The notes beneath the pieces are model-generated. The model had not been told where the DNA came from. It was given only the letters and a program-made list of their open reading frames with translations, and did not search any database. From positions 18,241 to 82,240 of the forward strand of contig JAZKDP010000005.1 of assembly GCA_040387515.1 (NCBI GenBank): DNA of 64,000 bases, given 5' to 3'. The position numbers and the translations under genes were made by a program. This DNA comes from Methylotenera_A sp040387515. GTDB taxonomy: Bacteria; Pseudomonadota; Gammaproteobacteria; Burkholderiales; Methylophilaceae. This document shows, one piece after another, positions 1 to 8,152 of this stretch (positions within the stretch are counted from its first letter, which is position 1; every line of letters begins with the position of its first letter).

Positions 1-107
1 CTTACAATTACCGCTTCGAAATGCGTGCCGTCGTCGCCTAGGACTTGAATATAATCACAAGGCAATTCTTGTGTGATGTAATTTTGTAACTGCGCTGCGC
101 TTAACAT
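1..107 (-). CDS. ibaG: BolA/IbaG family protein, N-terminal part only
   Basis: Only the first 35 or so codons are in the window; the gene runs off the left edge. Translation from the ATG at 105-107 begins MLSAAQLQNYITQ and continues with a CDYIQVLGDDGTHFEAVIV stretch, which matches the start of BolA-like proteins of the IbaG (YrbA) type. These are small proteins that pair with monothiol glutaredoxins around an iron-sulfur cluster. It lies downstream of the ABC-2 exporter and the mla operon on the same strand, an arrangement common in betaproteobacteria, where murA usually follows. The family call rests on a short piece. Confidence 0.8.
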   Translation of the reverse strand, partial: MLSAAQLQNYITQELPCDYIQVLGDDGTHFEAVIV

Positions 108-185
108 TCTTTATTAATCCGTGACTTTATATTTTATATTGCAATCTTTTAACTAGCGCACTTAATTTAATTGGCACGCTTAAAT

Positions 186-974
186 TTAGCCTCTGAGCTT
201 ATAGCCTGATTTTAACATTTTTAAAGCTGCCCATGCTAACGCTAATAAGAAGCCAAATACGACGATTAAACTCAGCCACGGTGAAATATCGCTTTGACCA
301 AAAAAACCATAACGAAAGCCATCTATCATGTAGAAAAATGGATTAAATTTTGACACCGTTTGCCAAAATGGCGGTAAAGAATGAATCGAATAAAACACGC
401 CAGATAAAAATGTTAGTGGCATGATGACAAAGTTTTGAAATGCTGCCATTTGGTCAAACTTATCTGACCAAATACCCGCAATAATCCCAAAAGTTCCCAG
501 CAATGCACTACCCAATAATGCAAATACGAATATCCATAAAGGGTGGACAATGGACAAATCCACAAACCAAATTGCAACCAAATAAATGCTGATCCCTACT
601 AAAAATCCACGGATGATTGCAGCAGCCAAAAAAGCGATAAAGAATTGTAAATAACTGAGTGGCGTCAATAATACAAACACGATGCTGCCCATAATCTTTG
701 ATTGCACCAGACTAGATGAGCTATTAGCAAACGCATTTTGCAGCAGCGACATCATAATCAAGCCGGGTATTAAAAACGCTTTATATGGCACGCCTTTATA
801 CACTTGCACGTGGTTTTCTAACACATGCGAAAATATCAGTAAGTACAATAAAGAAGTTAATACAGGCGACGCTACCGTTTGAAATGCCACGCGCCAAAAG
901 CGAAACAACTCTTTCTTAAATAAGGTATAAGTGCCGCGCCACTGTGGTGGAATCAGATCATCAATTAGATTCAT
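186..974 (-). CDS. ABC-2 type exporter, permease subunit
   Basis: Integral membrane subunit of an ABC-2 exporter (YadH-like) with about six hydrophobic helices and the motif PLTFLSGVFYSI about three quarters along, typical of the ABC-2 membrane family. The substrate cannot be read from the sequence. I chose the ATG at 972-974 (MNLIDDLIPPQW): an upstream ATG at 1011-1013 would overlap the preceding ATPase gene by about 50 bases and add an unrelated leader. With this start the gene overlaps the ATPase stop by 14 bases, as expected for a coupled pair. Length 262 residues, usual for the family. Confidence 0.88.
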   Translation of the reverse strand: MNLIDDLIPPQWRGTYTLFKKELFRFWRVAFQTVASPVLTSLLYLLIFSHVLENHVQVYKGVPYKAFLIPGLIMMSLLQNAFANSSSSLVQSKIMGSIVFVLLTPLSYLQFFIAFLAAAIIRGFLVGISIYLVAIWFVDLSIVHPLWIFVFALLGSALLGTFGIIAGIWSDKFDQMAAFQNFVIMPLTFLSGVFYSIHSLPPFWQTVSKFNPFFYMIDGFRYGFFGQSDISPWLSLIVVFGFLLALAWAALKMLKSGYKLRG

Positions 975-1911
975 ATTGACCATTCTTGCCACCGACGAGC
1001 GACATAAATACATCTTCCAAATCGGCTTCGATTAGCTGCATATCTTCCACATTAATCTTAGCTTTGCGCAATGCACCCAAAGCAAACTCCACCTGATTCA
1101 ATTCCGTTAACGCAAGTGTATAAATGCCATTTTCACCATTTTTTAACATGGGCAATAAGGCTGGTGGCAAGCTAGCTGCGCCAAGATTCAAACGCAAATT
1201 TTTGCCCGGCAGTTTACTTAGTAAATTAGCAGTGGTGTCCAGCGCCACAATCTCGCCTTGCTTCATCATCGCCACACGCTCACAGAGGGTTTCGGCTTCT
1301 TCAAGATAGTGCGTGGTGAGAATAATCGTGTGGCCATCTGTATTTAATTTCTTAATGAACGTCCACAGCATCTGGCGCAGCTCAACATCCACGCCAGCAG
1401 TCGGCTCATCTAAAACAATCACTGGCGGCTTATGCACTAAAGCTTGGGCAATTAATGCACGCCGCTTCATGCCACCAGAAAGTTTACGCATATTGGTATG
1501 CGCTTTATCGGTTAAACCTAAATTCTCAATCACTTCATCGACCCAAGCATCGTTTTCGCGACCACACCCAAAATACCCCGCTTGAAAGCGCAGCATCTCA
1601 CGCACATTAAAAAATGGATCAAACACCAACTCTTGCGGCACTACGCCCAAACTTAAGCGCGCGGCTTGATAATCGTCCATCACATCATGTCCCATGATGG
1701 ATACTTTGCCGTGCGTAGGTTTTAACAATCCCGCCAAAATATTGATTAACGTTGATTTTCCAGCGCCATTTGGACCCAATAACCCAAAAAATTCACCTTG
1801 CTGAATGGTTAAGTCAATCCCTTTTAGCGCATGTAAGTCGCCAAAACGTTTGTGGATTTTTTCAATTTTTATGGCTGGGGCGGATATTTTATCTGCCATC
1901 ATCTCTGTCAT
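961..1911 (-). CDS. ABC-2 type exporter, ATP-binding subunit
   Basis: ATPase partner of the permease encoded next (YadG/CcmA-like). Visible motifs are Walker A GPNGAGKST at about 46-54, signature LSGGMKR at 144-150, Walker B VIVLDEP at 164-170 and a switch histidine in LTTHYLEEAE. After about residue 225 comes a roughly 90-residue C-terminal region usual for exporters of this type. A terminator hairpin upstream (near 2001-2030) separates it from mlaB, so it probably has its own promoter in 1912-2000. The exported compound is unknown. Confidence 0.9.
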   Translation of the reverse strand: MTEMMADKISAPAIKIEKIHKRFGDLHALKGIDLTIQQGEFFGLLGPNGAGKSTLINILAGLLKPTHGKVSIMGHDVMDDYQAARLSLGVVPQELVFDPFFNVREMLRFQAGYFGCGRENDAWVDEVIENLGLTDKAHTNMRKLSGGMKRRALIAQALVHKPPVIVLDEPTAGVDVELRQMLWTFIKKLNTDGHTIILTTHYLEEAETLCERVAMMKQGEIVALDTTANLLSKLPGKNLRLNLGAASLPPALLPMLKNGENGIYTLALTELNQVEFALGALRKAKINVEDMQLIEADLEDVFMSLVGGKNGQYESN

Positions 1912-1990
1912 TTTTTGGTTTACATTTCACTCTTGATTTAAATTTAAATTGTGTAACTGGCGTCTATTGATGCTCATTTATTAGCTAGGC

Positions 1991-2030
1991 ACAAAAACAA
2001 AACCCCATCATTCAGATGGGGTTAAAAAAA
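1991..2030 (-). terminator. intrinsic terminator after mlaB
   Basis: A perfect 9-bp stem (AACCCCATC at 2001-2009, GATGGGGTT at 2015-2023) with a 5-base loop. Read on the minus strand it is followed by a T-rich run (TTGTTTTTGT, 2000-1991). It lies between mlaB and the exporter ATPase gene and would end the mla transcript. Confidence 0.8.
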
Positions 2031-2114
2031 CCAATTAATAGTATAAAGTGCAATTAAATAAACGCTAACTAAATTGAGTTCACTCAATTTTAATAAGTCA
2101 GTTTTAATTAATAT

Positions 2115-2408
2115 TTAATTAACCAACTCAGCAACGTCATACAACTGTACCAGGCTGGTTAGATTAACGGGTAAGTTGATAAACGTTAAAGATTGATTTT
2201 CTTTTGCCGCGCGACGTTTCCATTCTAAAATCAAACTCACCGCGGCGGTGTCGACATCAGTCACGCCCGCGAAATCGATTTTTGTATTTTCAATTGTAAA
2301 CGCCTGACTCTGTTTTAAGAGTTCATTAGCGGTTGCAATGAGCACATCGCCGCTAATCTCCCAGCGATTATCCACTTGCGTTACTTTTGCAATACTATTA
2401 TTTGCCAT
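2115..2408 (-). CDS. mlaB: STAS-domain protein MlaB
   Basis: A 97-residue cytoplasmic STAS-domain protein. The core reads IDFAGVTDVDTAAVSLILEW (about residues 44-63), the anti-sigma-antagonist-type loop around which MlaB binds the ATPase MlaF. In the family it is needed for assembly and activity of the MlaFEDB phospholipid transporter of the inner membrane. It is the last gene of mlaFEDCB here, 22 bases after mlaC and followed by a clear terminator. Family sequences are short and divergent, so the symbol rests on context as much as on sequence. Confidence 0.88.
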   Translation of the reverse strand: MANNSIAKVTQVDNRWEISGDVLIATANELLKQSQAFTIENTKIDFAGVTDVDTAAVSLILEWKRRAAKENQSLTFINLPVNLTSLVQLYDVAELVN

Positions 2409-2430
2409 GTTATTAGTTTTAATAGAGTAA

Positions 2431-3048
2431 TTATTTAGCTTGCGTGACTTTGTTTTTATCAGCCAATTTCTTAATCAGGCTATCTAAACCATTTTGACGA
2501 ATTTCTTGCGTGAATTGTCCGCGATAGTTTGTCACCAAACTCACACCTTCAATCACAATATCGTATACTTTCCAAGCATCAGTTTGCTTTTCTAGCGCGT
2601 AATCTACCGCAATTGGCTGACCACCAGGTTGCAATATGATTGTTTTTACCGTTGCGTTACTGGCGCCATCTTCTAAACGCAATGGCTTGTATTCAATTAC
2701 TTGGTTTTTATATTTTGATAGTGCTGTTGCATAAGTACGCAATAACAAGGTGCGAAACTCTGCTTGAAAAGCGGATTTTTGATCTGGTGTTGCTTTTGTC
2801 CAGTTTTTTCCCAATACCAAACGTGAAACGCGATCAAAATTAAAATTAGGTAAAATCTTTTCTTCGGCTAATGCAAAGATTTTTTGCTGATCGCCAGCTT
2901 GAATATCTTTGTCATTTTTAACAACAGCCAATACATCTTCAGCCGTACGTTTAACCAATTCATCTGGCGTTTCTGCTGCAAATGCACCAACACTGAAACA
3001 GAGCATGCTAGTTGCAATTAATAATTTTTTTGTCGCATTTTTTATCAT
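2431..3048 (-). CDS. mlaC: periplasmic phospholipid carrier MlaC
   Basis: 205 residues with a signal peptide of about 24 residues ending AFA before AETPDE. The rest is the soluble MlaC (Tgt2/Ttg2D) fold, recognisable from NFNFDRVSRLVLGKNW and the C-terminal stretch DIVIEGVSLVTNYRGQF. MlaC ferries phospholipid between the outer-membrane MlaA complex and the inner-membrane MlaFEDB complex. It lies 36 bases after mlaD and 22 before mlaB. No mlaA (vacJ) gene is in this operon, unlike many relatives, so MlaA must be encoded elsewhere if present. Confidence 0.93.
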   Translation of the reverse strand: MIKNATKKLLIATSMLCFSVGAFAAETPDELVKRTAEDVLAVVKNDKDIQAGDQQKIFALAEEKILPNFNFDRVSRLVLGKNWTKATPDQKSAFQAEFRTLLLRTYATALSKYKNQVIEYKPLRLEDGASNATVKTIILQPGGQPIAVDYALEKQTDAWKVYDIVIEGVSLVTNYRGQFTQEIRQNGLDSLIKKLADKNKVTQAK

Positions 3049-3084
3049 GTGTAATCCTATATTTTATATCTGAATGTTCTTCTC

Positions 3085-3651
3085 TTAAGGCTTTACAGGT
3101 TCTGTTATCGCATCAAGTGGATTTGCACCTAGCGCATCATCATTAGATTTGGTTGATGCAGATCCTGAATCGTTTGATTTAGTTGACTCTGCTGCTGGCT
3201 CCGCCGCTTTATTGTATAAAAATTGACTAATCATTTTTTCTAACACAACAGCATCTTGCGTTTGCGTGATTTTATCACCATTGACCAAGTTGACTTCATC
3301 GCCACCGGCTTCCAAACCAACATACTGCTCACCCAACAAGCCAGCTGTGTAAATATTTGCAAACGTATCTTTTGGAAAGTGATAACGTTTGTCAACACTC
3401 AGACTAACCACTGCCTCAAAAGTTGCTGAATCAAACGTAATATCTGCCACACGCCCCACCACAACACCTGCGCTTTTTACAGGAGCACGTGGTTTTAAGC
3501 CACCAATATTCTCAAAATTAGCTGTAACTGTATAAGTTTCCCCAATGTTGCCAGTGGTTAAATTTCCCACCTTCATGGCCAACCCAAGTAAAGCGGCAAG
3601 GCCCAATGCCACAAATATACCTACCCATAAATCAATTGTTGTTCTTTCCAT
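3085..3651 (-). CDS. mlaD: MCE-domain phospholipid-binding protein MlaD
   Basis: 188 residues: one N-terminal membrane helix (about 9-28), then the MCE domain (about 38-117, with FENIGGLKPRAPVKSAGVVVGRV) that forms the hexameric lipid-binding ring of MlaFEDB in the periplasm. The C-terminal 50 residues are low-complexity and contain the short direct repeat STKSND twice. The start ATG at 3649-3651 has a good ribosome site (AGGAG, 10 bases upstream). It sits between mlaE and mlaC on the same strand. Confidence 0.94.
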   Translation of the reverse strand: MERTTIDLWVGIFVALGLAALLGLAMKVGNLTTGNIGETYTVTANFENIGGLKPRAPVKSAGVVVGRVADITFDSATFEAVVSLSVDKRYHFPKDTFANIYTAGLLGEQYVGLEAGGDEVNLVNGDKITQTQDAVVLEKMISQFLYNKAAEPAAESTKSNDSGSASTKSNDDALGANPLDAITEPVKP

Positions 3652-3669
3652 CGCCGTGCTCCTATTGCC

Positions 3670-4476
3670 TTACATGCTAATCATAAATGAGGTTAATACA
3701 AAATCTAGCCCTAAAATTGCTAATGACGATGTCACCACGGTTCTAGTGGTTGCGCGGCTCACGCCTTCAGCCGTAGGGGGAGCATCATAGCCTTCAAACA
3801 AAGCAATCATTGTGCAAACCACGCCGAACACCAGGCTTTTAATCACACCATTCAAAATATCAAATTGCCAATCGACACTTGCCTGCATTTGCGACCAAAA
3901 TGCGCCTGCATCCACCCCAATTAATGGAACAGCCACCAAATAAGCACCAAAAATACCGACCATTGAAAATAGCGCAGCCAGAATTGGCATGGTAATCACG
4001 CCTGCCCAAAACCGTGGTGCGATGACGCGTGAGATAGGGCTAACAGCCATCATCTCCATTGCTGATAATTGCTCAGTCGCTTTCATTAAACCGATTTCTG
4101 CTGTAATGGCTGTGCCTGCACGACCAGCAAACAGCAATGCCGTGACCACTGGACCTAGTTCACGCAACAGAGACAAGGCAACTAAAACACCGATTGATTC
4201 TGATGAGCCATACCTCTGCAAGACGTAATAGCCTTGCAAAGCCAACACCATGCCCACAAAAAAGGCAGATACCAATATAATGATTAACGACAGAACACCC
4301 GTAAAATAGACTTCACGAATGGTTAAGTGAAATCTGCGAAAGCTTTCACCTGAATAAGCCAAGGTTAAACCAAACAGGCGCGCGCCTGCACCCAACCGCC
4401 AGACACGCTCACTGAAATCGTGCCCTAAGCCACGTAGCGTGCGGATTAAACCAACAAATAAATTAGACTTTATCAT
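3670..4476 (-). CDS. mlaE: phospholipid ABC transporter permease MlaE
   Basis: 268-residue membrane protein of the MlaE permease family with about five or six helices and the family hallmark GPVVTALLFAGRAGTAITAEIG region (about 115-136), followed by the AMEMMAVSPISRVIAPR loop. It forms the transmembrane dimer of MlaFEDB, which keeps phospholipids out of the outer leaflet of the outer membrane. The gene is 16 bases after mlaF and 18 before mlaD, so it is clearly within the operon. Confidence 0.95.
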   Translation of the reverse strand: MIKSNLFVGLIRTLRGLGHDFSERVWRLGAGARLFGLTLAYSGESFRRFHLTIREVYFTGVLSLIIILVSAFFVGMVLALQGYYVLQRYGSSESIGVLVALSLLRELGPVVTALLFAGRAGTAITAEIGLMKATEQLSAMEMMAVSPISRVIAPRFWAGVITMPILAALFSMVGIFGAYLVAVPLIGVDAGAFWSQMQASVDWQFDILNGVIKSLVFGVVCTMIALFEGYDAPPTAEGVSRATTRTVVTSSLAILGLDFVLTSFMISM

Positions 4477-4492
4477 CTTAAATATACTTCAA

Positions 4493-5299
4493 TTATTTTG
4501 CTTTAAAATCTAACAAATCTTGCTTGTAATCACCCGCCGCATAATGAAACGGTACTGGTCCATCTTTTTCACCATGCACAAATTGATGTACAAATGGCAA
4601 ATCTGATTTACGTAAATCATCGGGCGTGCCTTCTGCTGCAACCACACCATTGGCAACAAAGTAGACATAATCTGCGATGGTAAATGTTTCTTTTACATCA
4701 TGCGATACGATGATAGAGGTCGCGCCAAGTGCGTCATTCAACGTACGAATTAACTCGCAAATAACTGCCATGGAAATAGGGTCTAAACCTGCAAACGGCT
4801 CGTCGTACATAATAATATCTGGGTCTAGCGCAATTGCCCGCGCTAAGGCCACGCGCCTTGCCATACCGCCAGACAACTCGGTTGGCATCAACTTATGCGC
4901 GCCACGCAAACCAACGGCATTTAACTTCAACAGTACCAAATCATGAATCATACTTTCTGGTAAATCGGTATGTTCGCGCATGGGGAACGCTACGTTTTCA
5001 TACACAGACAAATCGGTAAACAATGCGCCTTGTTGAAACAGCATGCCCATTTTACGGCGTAATTGGTAAAGGCCAGCGCGACTTTGTTTATGCACAATCT
5101 GACCTTCGACGCGCGCAGCACCTTTGCTTGGCTTAAGCTGCCCGCCAATCAAACGCAATAGCGTGGTTTTACCGCTACCACTGCCGCCCATAATGGCAAT
5201 TACTTTGCCACGTGGAAACACCATATTGATGCCCTGATGCAACATGCGGTTTTTATAGCCAAAAGAAAGGTTGTCGAGTTCGACGATATTTGGATTCAT
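4493..5299 (-). CDS. mlaF: phospholipid ABC transporter ATPase MlaF
   Basis: ATPase of MlaFEDB, 268 residues. Walker A GGSGSGKTT at 38-46, then LSGGMARR and IIMYDEPFAGLDPIS as signature and Walker B/D-loop, with switch histidine in IVSHDVKET. The frame stays open to 5413, but the added 38 residues are unlike the family and would start inside the terminator stem at 5381-5405. I therefore place the start at the ATG 5297-5299 (MNPNIVELDNLSFGYK). First gene of mlaFEDCB; its promoter must lie in 5300-5380. Confidence 0.93.
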   Translation of the reverse strand: MNPNIVELDNLSFGYKNRMLHQGINMVFPRGKVIAIMGGSGSGKTTLLRLIGGQLKPSKGAARVEGQIVHKQSRAGLYQLRRKMGMLFQQGALFTDLSVYENVAFPMREHTDLPESMIHDLVLLKLNAVGLRGAHKLMPTELSGGMARRVALARAIALDPDIIMYDEPFAGLDPISMAVICELIRTLNDALGATSIIVSHDVKETFTIADYVYFVANGVVAAEGTPDDLRKSDLPFVHQFVHGEKDGPVPFHYAAGDYKQDLLDFKAK

Positions 5300-5380
5300 T
5301 TGATGTGGGTTTTGATTTTGTACACATTCTAAATCAAAACGTGTAACAAGCAAAAGTTTAAATAGATGATACTTAAAACA

Positions 5381-5405
5381 AAAAGCCCGCAAAAGCGGGC
5401 TTTTT
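5381..5405 (-). terminator. intrinsic terminator between pilin-like gene and mlaF
   Basis: AAAAGCCCGC, a 4-base AAAA loop, then GCGGGCTTTTT: a GC-rich stem flanked by A and T runs, able to work in both directions. On the minus strand it follows the pilin-like gene stop by about 14 bases and insulates it from mlaF. Confidence 0.9.
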
Positions 5406-5418
5406 ACAGCCAATTCTT

Positions 5419-6063
5419 TTAGAACGTCATACAGACTGTGTATACAACACCTTCTAAAGGCGCTGCTACACCAGTGCTTGATGCAGCAGCTGGTATTGCA
5501 ACTCGTACGTTCCCAGTATTACCTACGCCATCGTCAAGTGTAGTATCTAACTGCGCCGCAAATCTACCCAATATTCCAGTGGAACACACAGCATACGCCC
5601 CTTGCAAACCAGTTAATTCAGGAATAGCTGTAGAAACGCTCTGCACACCAATAAGACCACCGTCTGCATTTCTAGGTTGGTAAGTGTTGTTTGCTGCACA
5701 ATTGACCACCGTTGTACCTGGTGCTAAATTCGCACGACGAATTTGTTCCCATATTGCGCAAGTCTCATCTCCGTCAGTTGTCGTATTCCATACCCCCTCA
5801 AGCACTCCATTCTGCGTGCCATTAGTAGGGTTTGCAGCAGCCCCTACGTGTGCAACGGCATTATGATCATCTCCAGGCAATACTTTAAAACGATCCTGAT
5901 AAGCGTAGATGTAAACTTGGACATTTTGAAAATCACGCGCCATGTTTTTAACTTTGGCACTATTAATCAGTTCTTGCCCTCTTAACACGCCACCTAGCAG
6001 CAAGCCGATAATCACTAACACAATCGCTAGCTCGATAAGGGTAAAACCTGTTTGTTTACTCAT
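5419..6063 (-). CDS. type IV pilin-like protein with prepilin leader
   Basis: 214 residues. The N-terminus MSKQTG/FTLIELAIVLVIIG is a class III prepilin leader: cleavage by PilD after Gly6, Phe as mature residue 1, Glu as mature residue 5, then a hydrophobic helix. The rest is a secreted pilin-like head with several cysteines (CAIW, VNCAAN, AVCSTG, VCMTF) that could pair. It could be a minor or alternative pilin or a pseudopilin; the length exceeds a typical major PilA. It is monocistronic, with a terminator at 5381-5405, a good ribosome site (AAGGAT) and a sigma-54 promoter upstream. No pilus assembly genes are adjacent. Confidence 0.88.
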   Translation of the reverse strand: MSKQTGFTLIELAIVLVIIGLLLGGVLRGQELINSAKVKNMARDFQNVQVYIYAYQDRFKVLPGDDHNAVAHVGAAANPTNGTQNGVLEGVWNTTTDGDETCAIWEQIRRANLAPGTTVVNCAANNTYQPRNADGGLIGVQSVSTAIPELTGLQGAYAVCSTGILGRFAAQLDTTLDDGVGNTGNVRVAIPAAASSTGVAAPLEGVVYTVCMTF

Positions 6064-6133
6064 TGTGTTATCCTTTTAACCAATATTATGATGTGATTTT
6101 TCGTTGGCATTATCACATTTTTTTAATATTTGA

Positions 6134-6149
6134 TGCAAACAACATGCCA
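6134..6149 (-). promoter_or_regulatory. sigma-54 (RpoN) promoter of the pilin-like gene
   Basis: On the minus strand the bases read TGGCATG-TTGT-TTGCA, against the consensus TGGCACG-N4-TTGCA: one mismatch, correct spacing between the -24 GG and -12 GC. Transcription would start near 6123, leaving a leader of about 60 bases before the ATG at 6063. PilR, the sigma-54 activator that controls pilin genes in related bacteria, is encoded at 31405-32796. Confidence 0.8.
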
Positions 6150-6308
6150 ATGTACTTTAAGCGCATCAGACCATCGTTTAAAGGCTGATTTAGTATATTT
6201 GGACTCAATTTAACCTTAATAATAAATATGCTTGTTGAAATTTCGTCAAAATCGACAGATTATTGACATATTTGCTACACGCCACCACTAACAAACGGAA
6301 CATAACTT

Positions 6309-8018
6309 ATGTTTAAAACCTTCTTCAATTACTACAAAATAAATCTTATTTTAATTAAAAACTCTCACCGTGTTTTAGCACTAATGTTGCTGTCGCTGCA
6401 TGCTTTTTTAATTTTGGGTAACGGGGAAGATTATTTAAAACAAACACTTTTCTTAGGCACATATGCCTTGTTTCTATTATGGCAACCCATTTGGCGTAGC
6501 ACAGAAAAACTTTCGCGGCCTGCGCTCGCACTTTTTATTGGCGTTGGATTCATTGGCTTTTTTTATACCAATTGGTGGTTAACGGCACTTTGGTTAGCCA
6601 TTTTATTTGGCTTGCTGGGTGGGCGAATTTTTTCAGATGAAGCCAAAGCTAATCGGATTATTCATATTTTGGCGGCGAGTTATTTGCTGTCTATGTTGTT
6701 GTTATGGGTTGTGCCAAAGCTGCTCAGCGCCTCTAGCGATCTAGAAGCAGCTACTTTTGTCATTCGCTATTTCATTCCATTATTACCACTTTCTATCTTA
6801 TTCATCAGCAATCAATCCAGCAAATCCGGTCAATTACCCGTTCTAGACTTTTTCTACACATTATTACTGATGCTGGTCGCGTTAATCTTGGTACTAGGCA
6901 GTTACGCAATTGGTACGCTAAATACGGTTAATTACATACAAGTGATGTTTATCACGATATTCAGTCTGGCGTTTGCGTTAATGGCATTCAGTTTGCTATG
7001 GCAGCCCAGCACACGTTTTTCTGGCGTTGAGCTTTTGATGTCGCGCTATTTATTAAGTATTGGTATGCCATTTGAAAAATGGGTCAAAAGCATTGCATCC
7101 TTAGGTGAGATTGAGTCAACTCCTAACGGCTTTGTGCAGGCCGCGATGATTGAAATGACTTCGCTACCGTGGGTTTCTGGCGTTTCTTGGTTGGCGGATG
7201 AAACGCAGGGTAAATTGGGTGAGTCTTCTAAACACCAAACCAATTTTAGCTTTAAAGATTTCCACATGACATTACATACCAACTGGCAAATTTCGCCCGC
7301 TTTATATGTGCATGTAAAATTATTAACCCAAATTATGGGTGAGTTTTATGATGCCAAGCGACGGGAAGAAACCTTGCGCCAAAATGCTTATATGCAGGCA
7401 TTTTATGAAACAGGCTCACGCTTAACACATGATATTAAAAATATTTTGCAATCAGTTGGTACGCTGGTTTCTGCGGCCGAACAAACTGAAGATAAGGATA
7501 ACGCAGCGCTACTTCAATTAATTCGCAAGCAATTGCCCGTATTAAATCAGCGCATCGCTGCAACTTTAGACAAGCTCAAAGCCCCAAATGAGGATAAAAA
7601 GCGTGTGGAAAAAATGTCTTCCTGGTGGAAAAATCTGCAATTACGACACACACAGGATCATATCGAATTTAAGGTAAGCGAATTGCCTAAACAAGATATT
7701 AATGCAGAAGTGCTAGATAGCGTATTGGATAACTTACTGAATAACGCATTAGAAAAAGCGAAATATCAACCAGACACTCTCATTAAAGTTGAGATGCACC
7801 ACGATAACGAGCGTTTTTGTATTGATGTGACTGATACAGGCAAAGCGATAGATGCGGCAATCGCACATGATTTATTTAAAAAGCACATTGCCTCACATAA
7901 TGGTTTAGGCGTTGGTTTATATCATGCGGCACAGGACGCCAAACAGGCAGGTTACGATTTAAGTTTAGATAGCAATGTGCATGGCGCAGTGCGATTTAGA
8001 GTGCAGTTAACCGATTAA
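6309..8018 (+). CDS. membrane-bound sensor histidine kinase, orphan
   Basis: 569 residues. The first about 230 hold 7 or more membrane helices. A cytoplasmic region (about 240-350) looks GAF-like, then comes the kinase core with phospho-acceptor H374 in THDIKN, N-box DNLLNNA (474-480) and G2 GLGVGL (532-537). The HDxKN box and the many-helix plus GAF-like layout resemble PrsK-type kinases. The G1 box is DTGKA (509-513) where DxGxG is usual. No response regulator is adjacent; the pilin-like gene diverges from it and ccsB converges on it. Signal and target are unknown. Confidence 0.82.
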   Translation: MFKTFFNYYKINLILIKNSHRVLALMLLSLHAFLILGNGEDYLKQTLFLGTYALFLLWQPIWRSTEKLSRPALALFIGVGFIGFFYTNWWLTALWLAILFGLLGGRIFSDEAKANRIIHILAASYLLSMLLLWVVPKLLSASSDLEAATFVIRYFIPLLPLSILFISNQSSKSGQLPVLDFFYTLLLMLVALILVLGSYAIGTLNTVNYIQVMFITIFSLAFALMAFSLLWQPSTRFSGVELLMSRYLLSIGMPFEKWVKSIASLGEIESTPNGFVQAAMIEMTSLPWVSGVSWLADETQGKLGESSKHQTNFSFKDFHMTLHTNWQISPALYVHVKLLTQIMGEFYDAKRREETLRQNAYMQAFYETGSRLTHDIKNILQSVGTLVSAAEQTEDKDNAALLQLIRKQLPVLNQRIAATLDKLKAPNEDKKRVEKMSSWWKNLQLRHTQDHIEFKVSELPKQDINAEVLDSVLDNLLNNALEKAKYQPDTLIKVEMHHDNERFCIDVTDTGKAIDAAIAHDLFKKHIASHNGLGVGLYHAAQDAKQAGYDLSLDSNVHGAVRFRVQLTD

Positions 8019-8087
8019 AAACGTGTTAATTTCTAACTGTTTGATTGGCTAAATTTGAGTTTTAACTGAGTTGGATTTATTCAAATT

Positions 8088-8118
8088 TAATGTGTCTGTA
8101 AATTTTACAGACACATTA
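8088..8118. terminator. perfect inverted repeat between convergent genes
   Basis: TAATGTGTCTGTAAA (8088-8102), one T, then TTTACAGACACATTA (8104-8118): a perfect 15-bp inverted repeat between the ends of the kinase gene and ccsB. Neither side has a strong T run, so the terminator role is inferred from position only. Confidence 0.5.
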
Positions 8119-8152
8119 GCAAACACATTAAAATTCGTATTAAAGATTGTTA

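Noticed and set aside
5300..5413. N-terminal extension of MlaF by 38 residues
   Set aside because: The extra residues do not resemble MlaF and the upstream start would lie inside the terminator stem at 5381-5405; the ATG at 5299 fits the family.
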